A stretch of DNA of 64,000 bases from Ruminiclostridium josui JCM 17888 (GCF_000526495.1 NZ_JAGE01000001.1:680001-744000); one strand, 5' to 3'; positions 10,182 to 20,402 are shown, counted from the first letter of the stretch. Translations and numbers: made by a program. The notes: generated from the letters alone by a model not told the origin.

Positions 10182-10739
10182 TTACAGGTTTATTTTCATA
10201 AATTGCTTTCTACCACTTTCATACAGGTTATTTCCATAACTATCAATTATTACAATTAATGGGAAATCTTTGACTTCCAAGCGTCTTACAGCCTCAGCAC
10301 CTAATTCCGGAAAGGCAATAATTTCCTGACTTTTAATACACTCAGCCATCAAAGCACCTGCTCCGCCTATAGCACCCAAATAAACAGCACCGTACTCCTT
10401 CATTGCATTGATAACATTTTGGTCTCTCAAACCCTTTCCTATCATACCTGTTTCACCAAGCTTTATCAGAGTAGGAGCATAAGCATCCATTCTATAGCTT
10501 GTAGTCGGCCCTGCTGACCCTATGATTTCACCTTCCCTGCAAGGACAAGGTCCCACATAGTAAATGGTTTGGTTTTTTATATCAAATGGAAGCTCTTTGT
10601 TCTCCTTTAATAATTCCAGCATTTGTTTATGCGCAGCATCTCTGGCGGTATAAATAGTACCGCTAAGAGACACTGTATCGCCAGCTTTCAGTATTCTGGC
10701 CTTATCTCTATCAAAAGGTGCCTTTAATATATGATGCAT
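10182..10739 (-). CDS. Class I fumarate hydratase, beta subunit (C-terminal domain)
   Basis: 185 residues, equivalent to the C-terminal domain of Fe-S-dependent fumarase/L(+)-tartrate dehydratase (the FumA/TtdB type). It interconverts fumarate and malate. GPTTSYRMDAY and GAIGGAGAL are family signatures for the substrate-binding beta subunit. The start ATG has GGGGG upstream and lies 12 bases after the alpha subunit stop, showing coupled expression. It acts as an alpha2beta2 complex; the oxygen-labile cluster is carried by the partner. Tartrate dehydratase is an alternative, but fumarase is the default reading in Clostridia. Confidence 0.9.
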   Translation of the reverse strand: MHHILKAPFDRDKARILKAGDTVSLSGTIYTARDAAHKQMLELLKENKELPFDIKNQTIYYVGPCPCREGEIIGSAGPTTSYRMDAYAPTLIKLGETGMIGKGLRDQNVINAMKEYGAVYLGAIGGAGALMAECIKSQEIIAFPELGAEAVRRLEVKDFPLIVIIDSYGNNLYESGRKQFMKINL

Positions 10740-10751
10740 TCTTCTCCCCCT

Positions 10752-11594
10752 TTATAATGTCACTTCTGCATGTCTTGTAACATGACAGCTTATGTTTATG
10801 GCAACAGGTAGTCCAGCTATATGTGTAGGATATGTCTCAACATTGACCGCCAGTGCAGTTGTATTACCTCCTAATCCTGCCGGACCTATACCCAATTGAT
10901 TTATCTTATCCAGCATTTCATTTTCAAGGTTTCTAACATATTCTATACTACTACGTACATTTATTGGTCTAAGCAATGCTTGTTTTGCCATAATAGAAGC
11001 TTTTTCCATGGTACCCCCAATTCCTACCCCTACAACTATAGGAGGGCATGGATTTGGCCCAGCCTTATCAACAGTTTCCAATATAAATTTCTTTACTCCT
11101 TCAATGCCATCTGAAGGCTTAAGCATTTTCAGAGCACTCATGTTCTCGCTGCCAAAGCCTTTAGGAGCCAATTCAATTTTAAGTGTATCACCTTCAACAA
11201 TATCATAGTGGATTACAGCAGGTGTATTATCACCTGTATTCACTCTCTCAATTGGGTCACTAACAACTGATTTTCTTAAAAAACCTTCTTTATACCCTCT
11301 TCTCACACCTTCATTTATTGCTTCTGATAACCCTCCACCTGTTATGTGTACCTCTTGACCAATTGTTACAAAAACCACTGCCATACCAGTATCCTGACAT
11401 ATGGCTACTTTTTTATCGGCTGCCAGATTAGCATTTATCAAAAGTTTATCAAGTATTTCCTTTCCAATATGTGAGTTCTCGCACTCCACACCTTTTTCCA
11501 TAGCTTGTTTTATATCAATGTTGAGGAAATAATTCGCTTGTATACATAGTCTGCTAACTTCTTTTATTATTGTCGTAACATCAATCTCTCTCAT
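10752..11594 (-). CDS. Class I fumarate hydratase, alpha subunit (Fe-S domain)
   Basis: 280 residues, the 4Fe-4S-binding half of two-subunit class I fumarase. Conserved cysteines appear in ICQDTGMAVVF, GPNPCPPIVVGVGIGG and near ISCHVTRHA. I start at the ATG at 11592-11594, which has GGAGG four bases upstream. A longer frame to 11729 has no ribosome binding site and adds a sequence unlike the family. It is the promoter-proximal gene of a fumarase pair and is divergent from the Usp-like gene. It feeds a partial TCA or reductive branch making fumarate and aspartate-family intermediates. Confidence 0.9.
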   Translation of the reverse strand: MREIDVTTIIKEVSRLCIQANYFLNIDIKQAMEKGVECENSHIGKEILDKLLINANLAADKKVAICQDTGMAVVFVTIGQEVHITGGGLSEAINEGVRRGYKEGFLRKSVVSDPIERVNTGDNTPAVIHYDIVEGDTLKIELAPKGFGSENMSALKMLKPSDGIEGVKKFILETVDKAGPNPCPPIVVGVGIGGTMEKASIMAKQALLRPINVRSSIEYVRNLENEMLDKINQLGIGPAGLGGNTTALAVNVETYPTHIAGLPVAINISCHVTRHAEVTL

Positions 11595-11813
11595 GCTTCC
11601 TCCGTTTAAATCCTTAAAGTAAATATATTTTTTATTATACATTTGCCATTTTATCTCAACAACAATTTTTAAATATTTTAAATACCGTATAATAGCTTCC
11701 AAAACCCGTAAACTATAAAGACAAATCATCGTTTTTTTAGTATAATATTTATATAGAAGTTTTATTATTCAAATCCCCAGAACGTTTTATTACGGGTATA
11801 AGGAGGCTATTTA

Positions 11814-12197
11814 TTGAAATCGACTGCCAGTAATATTTTGGTTTGTGTAACACAACAAAAAACTTGCGAAAGACTTATTAAAAAGGCATTAGAATTCTCA
11901 AGTGACGGGGATTCCCTGTTTATAATACACGTAGCAAAAAATGACTGGAGTTTCCTTGATAATGATAAAGAAGGGGAAGCACTAGAGTATCTTTTCGGTA
12001 TTGCAAAATCAGTCGGTGCCAATCTGACGGTTTTAAGGTCTGATGATATTGTAGATACCATTGTATCCTATTCTTTGGATAACAATATAGATATGCTGGT
12101 CATGGGTGATTCCAAAGGAGATCACAGCGAAAACTACTTTTATAAGGCTTTAAAAGCTAGATTGGATAAGGTCAATATACATGTTGTACCTAACTAA
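11814..12197 (+). CDS. UspA-like universal stress domain protein
   Basis: 127 residues with the alternating strands and helices of a universal stress protein fold: an N-terminal ILVCVTQQ strand, a LFIIHV second strand, and MLVMGDSKGDH near the end, reminiscent of the GxxG nucleotide loop. Similar domains occur in KdpD-type sensors and as stand-alone proteins. The start is TTG with AGGAGG seven bases upstream. It is a single gene ahead of the HU gene. The canonical ATP loop (GxxGxxxxS/T) is not clean, so nucleotide binding is doubtful. Confidence 0.6.
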   Translation: MKSTASNILVCVTQQKTCERLIKKALEFSSDGDSLFIIHVAKNDWSFLDNDKEGEALEYLFGIAKSVGANLTVLRSDDIVDTIVSYSLDNNIDMLVMGDSKGDHSENYFYKALKARLDKVNIHVVPN

Positions 12198-12262
12198 AAC
12201 GTAAAATGATAAAATATTTCCTATTTTGGATGGTACAAAATAACTATTTTCCCCTGAAAGGC

Positions 12263-12291
12263 TTGACTTTAGCGAGCTTTCATTATAAAAT
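12263..12291 (+). promoter_or_regulatory. Promoter of the HU gene
   Basis: TTGACT (12263-12268) and TAAAAT (12286-12291) are 17 bases apart. A GAAAG/CTTTC inverted repeat straddles the -35 region. Confidence 0.65.
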
Positions 12292-12326
12292 ATTGTCGAA
12301 TTCCATTTTTAGGAGGTTGTGTATAA

Positions 12327-12602
12327 ATGAATAAATCAGATTTAATCAATTCCATCGCCACAAAGTCAGGCTTAAATAAGAAAAATAGTGAAGCTGCTTT
12401 GAACGCTTTCATTTCTTCAGTAGAAGAAACTCTTAAAGCTGGCGATAAAGTTACATTAGTTGGATTCGGAACTTTCGAAGTAAGGGAAAGAGCTGCTAGA
12501 AAAGGCAGAAATCCTCAGACTAAGGAAGAAATTACTATTCCAGCTTCCAAGGCTCCAGTATTTAAGGCTGGAAAAGGTTTAAAGGATAACGTAAACGCTT
12601 AA
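12327..12602 (+). CDS. hup: HU family DNA-binding protein
   Basis: 91 residues, standard length for HU, the dimeric nucleoid protein that bends DNA. The signature [20 protein letters not shown] covers the start of the DNA-binding arm, and the [17 protein letters not shown]-terminal strand is typical. AGGAGG precedes the ATG, and a strong promoter and terminator make it an independent, probably highly expressed unit. There is no signature separating HU from an IHF-like role. Confidence 0.95.
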   Translation: MNKSDLINSIATKSGLNKKNSEAALNAFISSVEETLKAGDKVTLVGFGTFEVRERAARKGRNPQTKEEITIPASKAPVFKAGKGLKDNVNA

Positions 12603-12616
12603 TGCGGAACTACATA

Positions 12617-12669
12617 AAGGGGGCTGTCATAAGGCAGAAAGCAATTTCTTTCTTACGACAGCCCCTTTT
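12617..12669. terminator. Bidirectional terminator between HU and the Spo0A-like gene
   Basis: GGGGCTGTCATAAG pairs with CTTACGACAGCCCC, with T-rich tails on both strands. It serves the two convergent genes. Confidence 0.9.
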
Positions 12670-12672
12670 GTA

Positions 12673-13428
12673 TTAGTTATTTTTTCTTATCTTATCGATT
12701 ATCCGGCATATAACTTGTGAGTTTGTTGGTTTTTTAGCATTTTCGTTGTCATCAATTCCTTTTTCGATGCAATTTCTTATTGCTCTCTCAACTTTTTGAA
12801 CAGGAACACCGTTCTTTTCGGCTATTGTCCTATATACACCTTTCGGTAAAGAGCCGGTTTTACAATAATAATCAAAAGATGCCGTTATTATATCTCTGAT
12901 ATATGAATACCCGGTCATGTGAGCTTTCAGGCCACATTCTCTCATATATTTTGTTGCAAGAAGTTTTAATTCATTATCTGTTTGATTTTTTTGTTTATAA
13001 TTGTTCGACTTATTATATGTATATTGACTTTTTCCAATTTGAGCTCTTTCAGAATCAGAATATAATTGCCTTACTCTAGTAGCAATAACGCTTTCATCAA
13101 AGGGCTTAATTATGTAATAATTTGCCCCAAGATTCATAGCTCTTGAAATATAAATTTCCTGACTTATTGCTGAAAAAATGATAAATACGGGTCTGCTTTC
13201 CTTTGTTAATGTTTTGGCATATTCTAGTACGCCTATACCATCCAGTTTTGGCATAATTAGGTCTAATAAAACTACGTCGGGTAAATCCTTTTCTATAAAC
13301 TCAATTGTTTGAAACCCATCTTTTGCTATGTTGGTTACCTCTAAGTCTTCGTGTTCTGCCAAATTATCCCTTAATGTCTGTGCAGCCAACTGATTGTCGT
13401 CAGCAATTAAAATCCTTATCTTACGCAT
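12673..13428 (-). CDS. Response regulator with Spo0A-type C-terminal domain (Spo0A paralogue)
   Basis: 251 residues. The N-terminal receiver domain has the acidic pair D10-D11, the phospho-acceptor D56 in VVLLDLIMP, the SAIS Thr/Ser region and the KPFD lysine. The C-terminal part (about 150-251) resembles the Spo0A DNA-binding domain: GYSYIRDII, a VERAIRNCIE recognition helix and KPTNSQVICRIIDKIR. The loop between the last two helices is about 15 residues shorter than in Spo0A. Spo0A itself normally lies after spoIVB, which is absent here, so I read this as a paralogue that may bind related 0A-box sites. It follows aroK by 37 bases and could be the last gene of the aro operon. Confidence 0.75.
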   Translation of the reverse strand: MRKIRILIADDNQLAAQTLRDNLAEHEDLEVTNIAKDGFQTIEFIEKDLPDVVLLDLIMPKLDGIGVLEYAKTLTKESRPVFIIFSAISQEIYISRAMNLGANYYIIKPFDESVIATRVRQLYSDSERAQIGKSQYTYNKSNNYKQKNQTDNELKLLATKYMRECGLKAHMTGYSYIRDIITASFDYYCKTGSLPKGVYRTIAEKNGVPVQKVERAIRNCIEKGIDDNENAKKPTNSQVICRIIDKIRKNN

Positions 13429-13465
13429 TATACCTCTTTTTACCCTTTTCTTTTAATTTATCAGT

Positions 13466-13969
13466 TTATTTTGAAGATATGGCCCCAAGTATCGTCCCTG
13501 AAACTGTATCAGGATCTGCAGAGTCACAATTTACGACTAGATCTGCATATTTTTGGTACAAAGGAACTCTATTATTATACAACTCAAGTAAGGTTTCCGC
13601 TGTTCTAACTAACTTTCTTGATGAATCCATTCTCTCTTTAATAATATCATACTTTGTATCCAAATATATAATAAATCCGATGCTTTTTAAATAATTCATG
13701 GAAATTTCACTATGAACAAGTCCTCCACCTGTTGATATTATACAAGTATTATCCTTTATCGAAAGAACTGCTTCATCCTGAACTTTCATAAAATATTCAA
13801 GACCATCTTCTTCCACAAGCCGTCTGGGGGTTTTACCTGTCAGTTCACATATAAGCTGGTCAGTATCAATAAATGTGTACCCAAGTCTTTCCGACAATTT
13901 TTCCCCAACTGTCGTCTTACCGCTTCCAGGCATGCCTATCAATACTATATTTTTGGGAGACTCTATCAT
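13466..13969 (-). CDS. aroK: Shikimate kinase-like protein
   Basis: 167 residues with a P-loop GMPGSGKTTVG, the DTD shikimate-binding aspartate and the STGGG loop, and a late Arg in LYNNRVPLY. These fit shikimate kinase, which makes shikimate 3-phosphate. The family FRxxE motif, whose Arg holds the shikimate carboxylate, reads FMKVQDE here. Its ATG overlaps the aroC stop by four bases, so translation is coupled. Either the enzyme uses another residue for substrate binding or its substrate differs; see the aro finding. Confidence 0.8.
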   Translation of the reverse strand: MIESPKNIVLIGMPGSGKTTVGEKLSERLGYTFIDTDQLICELTGKTPRRLVEEDGLEYFMKVQDEAVLSIKDNTCIISTGGGLVHSEISMNYLKSIGFIIYLDTKYDIIKERMDSSRKLVRTAETLLELYNNRVPLYQKYADLVVNCDSADPDTVSGTILGAISSK

Positions 13970-15144
13970 AGCTTATCCCACCTGCTATCCATATCAGTTA
14001 TACTTCTGCTTCCAGAGGCCATCAGTATACTATCTACCAACGCCATTCTAACCATGGCTTCACAAATAGGGTATATTCTCGGTACCAGCGAAGGGTCACT
14101 TCTTGATGCAAATTTATGGGTAACTGGTTCAAGAGTCGATACATTTACTGTCAGTTGATCCTTTAAAATAGTTGGTGTCGGTTTAACAGCAACACGTATT
14201 CTTATCTCTTCACCATTTGATATTCCTCCAAGCATACCGCCTGCTCTGTTTGTTTTAAATCTGATTCGTCCTGTATCCTCATCGTAATAAGGTGTATCAT
14301 TACATTCTGAACCCTTTTTTGACGTTACTCCAAAGCCTTCTCCAATCTCAATTCCTTTGACCCCTCCAATAGACATAATTCCATGTGCAATCGTAGCACT
14401 TAACTTGTCAAAAACAGGTTCTCCAAGTCCTGCTGGTACTCCCTTTGCTATTATCTCCACAACACCTCCACAGGAATCTCCTTCTTTTTTTACCTGAAGC
14501 AAATCTTCAATCATAAGCTTTGCTATTTCTGGGTCAGGACAATTTATCTCATTTGTTCGATAATTCTGTTTGGCAGTTTCATATGAAAATGGACCTGCTT
14601 TTATACCATGAGATTCGATTGTAAACGCTATTACATCAATCCCCATACTATCTAGAATTATTTTCGCTATAGCTCCTCCTGCTACTCTTGCAACTGTTTC
14701 ACGTGCTGATGCCCTTCCTGCTCCAAGATAGTCAGAATGTTCCCCATATTTTTTATAATAGGTATATGCTGCCTGCCCAGGTCTTAGCAAATCTTTATTT
14801 CCTTTGTGTTGTTCTATATGGTAATCTCCTATATCACTGCTTGGTATAATCATACACACAGGTGCACCCGTTGTTCTGTCATCCTGCATTACTCCTGAAA
14901 AAATATATACTTTGTCCGCTTCCGCTCTTGGAGTGTGAAGCTGAGACTGTCCAGGTTTTCTTTTATCCAATTCTTCCTGTATAATTTGAGAAGTTACTTT
15001 CAACCCTGCCGGAACACCGTCAACTATTACTGCCAGTCCTCCCCACAGTTCAGGGGGAATATTCGGATTTTTTCTAAAAGCACCTGAATATGATTCACCG
15101 CATGTTGTAACTCTGAATAATCTTCCAAATGTATTTCCTAACAT
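13966..15144 (-). CDS. aroC: Chorismate synthase-like protein, divergent
   Basis: 392 residues with the overall chorismate synthase layout: GNTFGRLFRVTT at the N terminus, VDGVPAG, DRTTGAP, the GAGRASARETVARVAGG flavin/phosphate region and ASRSDPSLVPR at the end. Two histidines normally essential for catalysis are changed: GESHG reads GESYSG, followed by an insertion of roughly 14 residues, and RPGHADYTY reads RPGQAAYTY. I start at ATG 15144, five bases from GGAGG. It lies between aroA and aroK, so a role in the last common aromatic step is likely, but the chemistry may be altered. Confidence 0.8.
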   Translation of the reverse strand: MLGNTFGRLFRVTTCGESYSGAFRKNPNIPPELWGGLAVIVDGVPAGLKVTSQIIQEELDKRKPGQSQLHTPRAEADKVYIFSGVMQDDRTTGAPVCMIIPSSDIGDYHIEQHKGNKDLLRPGQAAYTYYKKYGEHSDYLGAGRASARETVARVAGGAIAKIILDSMGIDVIAFTIESHGIKAGPFSYETAKQNYRTNEINCPDPEIAKLMIEDLLQVKKEGDSCGGVVEIIAKGVPAGLGEPVFDKLSATIAHGIMSIGGVKGIEIGEGFGVTSKKGSECNDTPYYDEDTGRIRFKTNRAGGMLGGISNGEEIRIRVAVKPTPTILKDQLTVNVSTLEPVTHKFASRSDPSLVPRIYPICEAMVRMALVDSILMASGSRSITDMDSRWDKL

Positions 15145-15178
15145 ATAAACCTCCAATTCCGCAAATACGCAGCTGTAA

Positions 15179-16447
15179 TTATATTAATTGAATTTTCCCG
15201 CCGCAGCTTTTTACCGATTCAACAAAGCCAGGATATGTAACATTCATTGCCTCTGCTGTATCAATAATAGTTTCTCCTTCGCAATTTAAGCCCGCTATTG
15301 CCAATGACATTACCACTCTGTGGTCATCATGGCCATTTACCGAAGTTCCGTGCAATTTACTCTCACGTATAATCAATCCATCCGGGAGTTCGGATATGTC
15401 AGCCCCCATTTTGGTAAGCTCAGAACACATTACGCTTATTCTATCCGTCTCCTTTAATCTTGCCTGAGGAACATTAACCAATCTGGTTTCACCTTTTGCA
15501 AAACATGCTGCTACAGCCATGGCGGGCAGAGCATCAGGTATGGAATTCATATCGATTTCTCTTCCTTTAAGACTCTTCCCTTTTATTTTTACTTTTTTAT
15601 CATCATATTTTATTTCTGCACCCATATCCTCAAGTATTCCAAGAACAGCTTTATCTCCTTGAGGATCAGACATGTCAAGGTTTGTCAGAACCAACTCATT
15701 ACCGGATATTGCCGCATGCACCATAAAGAATGTCGCCGACGAAAAATCTCCTGGAATTGTACATTCAAAAGGTTTGTATTGCTGGCTTCCCGGTATGAAA
15801 AATTCTTTCATTAAGTTGTGTGAATATTTGATACCAAGCTTGTCAAGCCACCACAATGTAATTTCTACGTAAGGTATTTCATTAAGACGCGTAATTTTTA
15901 CATGGGTATCCTTTTCAAGCAGCGGAGCATTTAACAAAATAGAAGACAGGTATTGTGACGTGACAGAATCAAGTTCAGTAAAACCTCCTGTGGCCCTTCC
16001 TTTAATAACTACAGGTGCTGACTCATTTCCTCTGGTTGTAAACGCTGTGCCTCCCAAATTATTTATGGCTTTTACCAAAGGCCCAATCTGTCTTTTACGA
16101 ATCTGATAATCGCCTGTAAAAACAGTACATCCCTCAACGAGGGCAGCAGTCATAAGCCCAAGTCTGAGGCTTGTTCCGGAATTACCTACATCAATAACAT
16201 TTTCCGGAACCTGTGGATATGCTCCAATTCCATTAACCGTATAGCTTTCTTCATTAAGATCATAAGTTGAGCCAAAAGCCCTGCATACATGGACAGCAGA
16301 TATTGCATCTGCCGAAAGCAAAGGATTTCTGATAGTGCTTGTACCCTTTGCCAGCCCTGCCAGAAATAATGATCTTATAGTGTGGGACTTCGACCCGGGT
16401 ATGTTTATATTACCCGAAAGATCTGATTTTTCTACCTTTAAAAACAT
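15179..16447 (-). CDS. aroA: EPSP synthase (3-phosphoshikimate 1-carboxyvinyltransferase)
   Basis: 422 residues with the EPSP synthase motifs GSKSHTIR (substrate Lys/Arg), GNSGT, TSQYLSS, PDALPAM (catalytic Asp), RLKETDR (catalytic Glu) and GHDDHR. The position of the C-terminal PEP-binding Lys (K411 in E. coli) aligns with MNVTYPGF, where no Lys is seen. I start at ATG 16447 with AGGTGA upstream; a GTG three codons earlier overlaps that site. It heads the aroA-aroC-aroK run, converting shikimate 3-phosphate and PEP to EPSP. Confidence 0.88.
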   Translation of the reverse strand: MFLKVEKSDLSGNINIPGSKSHTIRSLFLAGLAKGTSTIRNPLLSADAISAVHVCRAFGSTYDLNEESYTVNGIGAYPQVPENVIDVGNSGTSLRLGLMTAALVEGCTVFTGDYQIRKRQIGPLVKAINNLGGTAFTTRGNESAPVVIKGRATGGFTELDSVTSQYLSSILLNAPLLEKDTHVKITRLNEIPYVEITLWWLDKLGIKYSHNLMKEFFIPGSQQYKPFECTIPGDFSSATFFMVHAAISGNELVLTNLDMSDPQGDKAVLGILEDMGAEIKYDDKKVKIKGKSLKGREIDMNSIPDALPAMAVAACFAKGETRLVNVPQARLKETDRISVMCSELTKMGADISELPDGLIIRESKLHGTSVNGHDDHRVVMSLAIAGLNCEGETIIDTAEAMNVTYPGFVESVKSCGGKIQLI

Positions 16448-16517
16448 AAAATTCACCTACCATATTACCGTATTTTTTACTTGCAAATTTACCGTGCTAC
16501 ATTATTCCTACATTACT

Positions 16518-16547
16518 ATGTTATCTAATTAGGCTAAGTCTCGTCAA
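16518..16547 (-). promoter_or_regulatory. Probable promoter of the aroA operon, with overlapping inverted repeat
   Basis: TTGACG (16542-16547) and TAACAT (16518-16523) are 18 bases apart on the minus strand. An AGGCTAAGT/ACTTAGCCT inverted repeat (16531-16561) overlaps the -35 region. It could be an operator or a plus-strand terminator, since the T run lies on the plus strand. Confidence 0.4.
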
Positions 16548-16582
16548 CCGATACTTAGCCTATTTTTTTGAAATATACAAAT

Positions 16583-17737
16583 TTACTGCTGTGTATTGAT
16601 TATTTGTTTCGGTGGAGGCGGTCCAAAAAATTGGTAATAGTTGCAAAGAAGTCTTCCATTATATAACTTGCGTTTCTTATCTGCCCTTCTGCTAAATAGT
16701 TTTTCAAAATCCATATTGGATGTAATAACATAATAGGACCAGGTTTCCAGCTTTTTAAACACTTTACCCATTTCTCTGTAGAGGTCTTCTACGGCTTCCC
16801 TCTCTCCAAGTCTCTCACCATAAGGAGGATTACATATAATAATTCCGTATTTATATCTTGAGCTTATTTCAGACATGGGAAGCCTCTGAAGATGTATGGC
16901 ATCCTCAACACCAGCTTTTTTCGCATGGTATCTAGCAAGGCTCATGGCATTCTCATCTATATCTGAACCATGGATTCTAAGTTCCTGATCCTCAACCATC
17001 ATATCATACGCCTCGTCTCGAGCATCATCCCACAGTGATTGGGGAATTGTCGGCCACTTTTCAGCATCAAATTCACGACCTAAGCCCGGTGCAATGTTTC
17101 TTCCTATCATAGCTGCTTCTATGGGAATAGTCCCGCTTCCACAAAAAGGGTCCAACAAAATCCTGTCCTTCTTCCAATGACTTATCAAAATCATGGCACA
17201 AGCAAGAGTCTCCTTTAGTGGAGCACCTCCTACCAGCTTTCTATAGCCTCTTTTATGGAGTCCTGCTCCACTTGTATCTATTGTAAGAGTAACTATGTCC
17301 TTTAGTAATGCTACTTCTATTCTATATCTGGGTCCGGTTTCTTCAAACCATTCACATTTATATTTTTGTTTTAGTTTTTCAACAACTGCTTTTTTTACTA
17401 TAGCCTGACAATCAGGGACACTGAAAAGCTTCGAATCAATAGACTTTCCTTCAACTGGAAATTCCGCATCCACTGGAATTATTTCATCCCAAGGTAAGGC
17501 TTTGGTTTTTTCGAATAATTCTTCAAAGCTCAAGGCCTTAAACTCACCCATTTTAAGCAAAATACGGTCTGCAGTTCTAAGCCATAAATTAGTTCTGCAA
17601 ATAGCCGATTCATCCCCCGAAAATGTAACCTTCCCATTTTCTACCTTCTGCTCTAAATATCCAAGTTTTTTTAATTCTCTTGCCGTTACAGCTTCTATTC
17701 CAAAAGCGGATGTAGCAATAAGTTGTAATTTGCTCAT
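16583..17737 (-). CDS. THUMP-domain 23S rRNA methyltransferase (RlmL N-terminal/YpsC-like)
   Basis: 384 residues. An N-terminal ferredoxin-like/THUMP RNA-binding region (about 1-160) is followed by a Rossmann methyltransferase domain. The latter shows LLDPFCGSGTIPIEAAM (SAM motif I), GSDIDENAMSLARYHAKKAG and the catalytic IICNPPYGERLG (NPPY, an exocyclic N-methylation signature). Homologues methylate a guanine of 23S rRNA (m2G2445 in E. coli RlmL). It is a single gene with an AAAGG site. The exact target is inferred from the family. Confidence 0.88.
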   Translation of the reverse strand: MSKLQLIATSAFGIEAVTARELKKLGYLEQKVENGKVTFSGDESAICRTNLWLRTADRILLKMGEFKALSFEELFEKTKALPWDEIIPVDAEFPVEGKSIDSKLFSVPDCQAIVKKAVVEKLKQKYKCEWFEETGPRYRIEVALLKDIVTLTIDTSGAGLHKRGYRKLVGGAPLKETLACAMILISHWKKDRILLDPFCGSGTIPIEAAMIGRNIAPGLGREFDAEKWPTIPQSLWDDARDEAYDMMVEDQELRIHGSDIDENAMSLARYHAKKAGVEDAIHLQRLPMSEISSRYKYGIIICNPPYGERLGEREAVEDLYREMGKVFKKLETWSYYVITSNMDFEKLFSRRADKKRKLYNGRLLCNYYQFFGPPPPKQIINTQQ

Positions 17738-18080
17738 TTTTTACCTTTCACGAAACATTTTTTGAGATTTTATTACAAAAATAAGTAATATTATTATAAC
17801 CTTGCTAAGGATTATTAACAACATTATTTGCCACATTCAGCACTCTGATGCACTTTAGCATACATGTATAAAAATATAAACATTATATAAATATACCAGA
17901 CAAAACAAATGACACCGATTTAACCACTGCTTGCAATTATCCATTTTCCCCTTTATCACTTTACCATATGTTTAAATCTTGTTTTAGTCTTCAAATCCTT
18001 ATATTACAATGTTTTTATGTATATTGTATTTTTATCTATTTCATTTTTATGATTAATTTTGCAATTTTTGCTTTTTGCTC
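17738..18080. other. Non-coding stretch upstream of gdhA
   Basis: AT-rich spacer between divergent genes. I see no gene, RNA or repeat before the gdhA promoter. Confidence 0.5.
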
Positions 18081-18109
18081 TTGCATATAAAAATATCTGA
18101 TGATATAAT
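18081..18109 (+). promoter_or_regulatory. gdhA promoter
   Basis: TTGCAT (18081-18086) and TATAAT (18104-18109) are separated by 17 bases. The same TTGCAT-17-TATAAT arrangement drives gatCAB. The predicted leader is about 200 bases. Confidence 0.75.
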
Positions 18110-18136
18110 ATGGGAGGCGAAAAAAGTTAATAATTG

Positions 18137-18154
18137 GTGTACAATGGAGTATGC
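18137..18154 (+). promoter_or_regulatory. Putative ANTAR-type hexaloop hairpin in the gdhA leader
   Basis: GTGTAC and GTATGC form a 6-bp stem (two wobble pairs) closing loop AATGGA, with A at loop position 1 and G at 4 as in ANTAR target hairpins. Downstream lie a weak ACAT/ATGT hairpin before a T-rich stretch and a GTTA...TAAC A/T-rich hairpin (about 18208-18235) before TTTTGTTT. I cannot show that the hexaloop overlaps a terminator arm here, so this is the weakest member of the set together with asnB. Confidence 0.4.
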
Positions 18155-18318
18155 ATTTTAACTACATGTCTGTATGTCTTTCTTTATATTTATTTCTGGG
18201 CGCGTATGTTAATAAAAAAAAGGTTTTTTTGTAACTTTTGTTTCAAATTACCATGTCTAAATATCTCCTGTCACCAAATACTACTTAATAATTAAATACA
18301 TAGCAGGAGGTTATTTAA

Positions 18319-19656
<1,338 letters not shown>

Positions 19657-19679
19657 CCTAAACCCTCATATAAAATGTA

Positions 19680-19714
19680 AAAACCATGGCATATTTTATG
19701 TGCCATGGTTTTTT
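19680..19714 (+). terminator. gdhA terminator (bidirectional)
   Basis: AAACCATGGCA and TGCCATGGTTT arms followed by a T run, between gdhA and the convergent RluA-family gene. Confidence 0.9.
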
Positions 19715-19730
19715 ACTGTTAGAAATATTT

Positions 19731-20402
19731 TTACAAAAACCGATTCCACGGTTCAGTTTTTGGTAATTCACAGTTAAATGTCATTTCTTCTTTTTTAGTG
19801 GGATGTTCCAATGTTAATGAAGATGCCCAAAGTGCTATTTGTTGTCCGGGCTTATTTACCGAAGCTCCGTATCGTTGATCCCCATACAAAGGATATCCCA
19901 AATGAGAAAGCTGAACCCTTATCTGGTGAGGTCTTCCCGTATGAAGTTTCACCTTTATCAGACTTAGCTCTCCGTTGGATTTAAGGACTTCATATTCCAG
20001 TACTGCTTCCTTGGCATCCCTTGTACCTTCCTTTACAACATAAACCATATTCTTTGAACTGTCTTTCACCAAAAAGTTCCTTAGTTTAGTTTTCTGTTCC
20101 TTTGGGACACCTCTGACTACTGCCAGATAAACCTTTTTGAAGATTCTTGTTCTGACTTGTTCAGATAGCCTTGACGCAGATTTTGATGTTTTGGCAAATA
20201 CCATTACGCCACCTACAGGCCTGTCTAGTCTATGTACAAGGCCAAGATATACCTCTCCGGGCTTATTATATTTTTCCTTGAGATATTGTTTTAATAGGGT
20301 GAGCATATCAATATCCTTTGTATTATCAGCCTGAACAGGTATATTTACAGGCTTTTCAACTACCAGCAGATGATTGTCCTCATATATTATTTTGGGAATC
20401 AT
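19731..20402 (-). CDS. RluA-family RNA pseudouridine synthase
   Basis: 223 residues with the RluA signature GLVHRLDRPVGGVMVFAK, which contains the catalytic Asp, and the later HTGRPHQIRVQ and GDQRYGA motifs. There is no N-terminal S4 domain, so it is the short RluA/TruC type that isomerises uridine in rRNA or tRNA. Its ATG overlaps the stop of the upstream methyltransferase by four bases, so the two RNA-modification genes are coupled. The target position cannot be told from sequence. Confidence 0.9.
   Translation of the reverse strand: MIPKIIYEDNHLLVVEKPVNIPVQADNTKDIDMLTLLKQYLKEKYNKPGEVYLGLVHRLDRPVGGVMVFAKTSKSASRLSEQVRTRIFKKVYLAVVRGVPKEQKTKLRNFLVKDSSKNMVYVVKEGTRDAKEAVLEYEVLKSNGELSLIKVKLHTGRPHQIRVQLSHLGYPLYGDQRYGASVNKPGQQIALWASSLTLEHPTKKEEMTFNCELPKTEPWNRFL

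Noticed and set aside
12673-13428. Assignment as the master regulator Spo0A itself
   Set aside because: The C-terminal domain is shortened and the neighbourhood (aroK) is not the spoIVB-spo0A locus, so I call it a paralogue.
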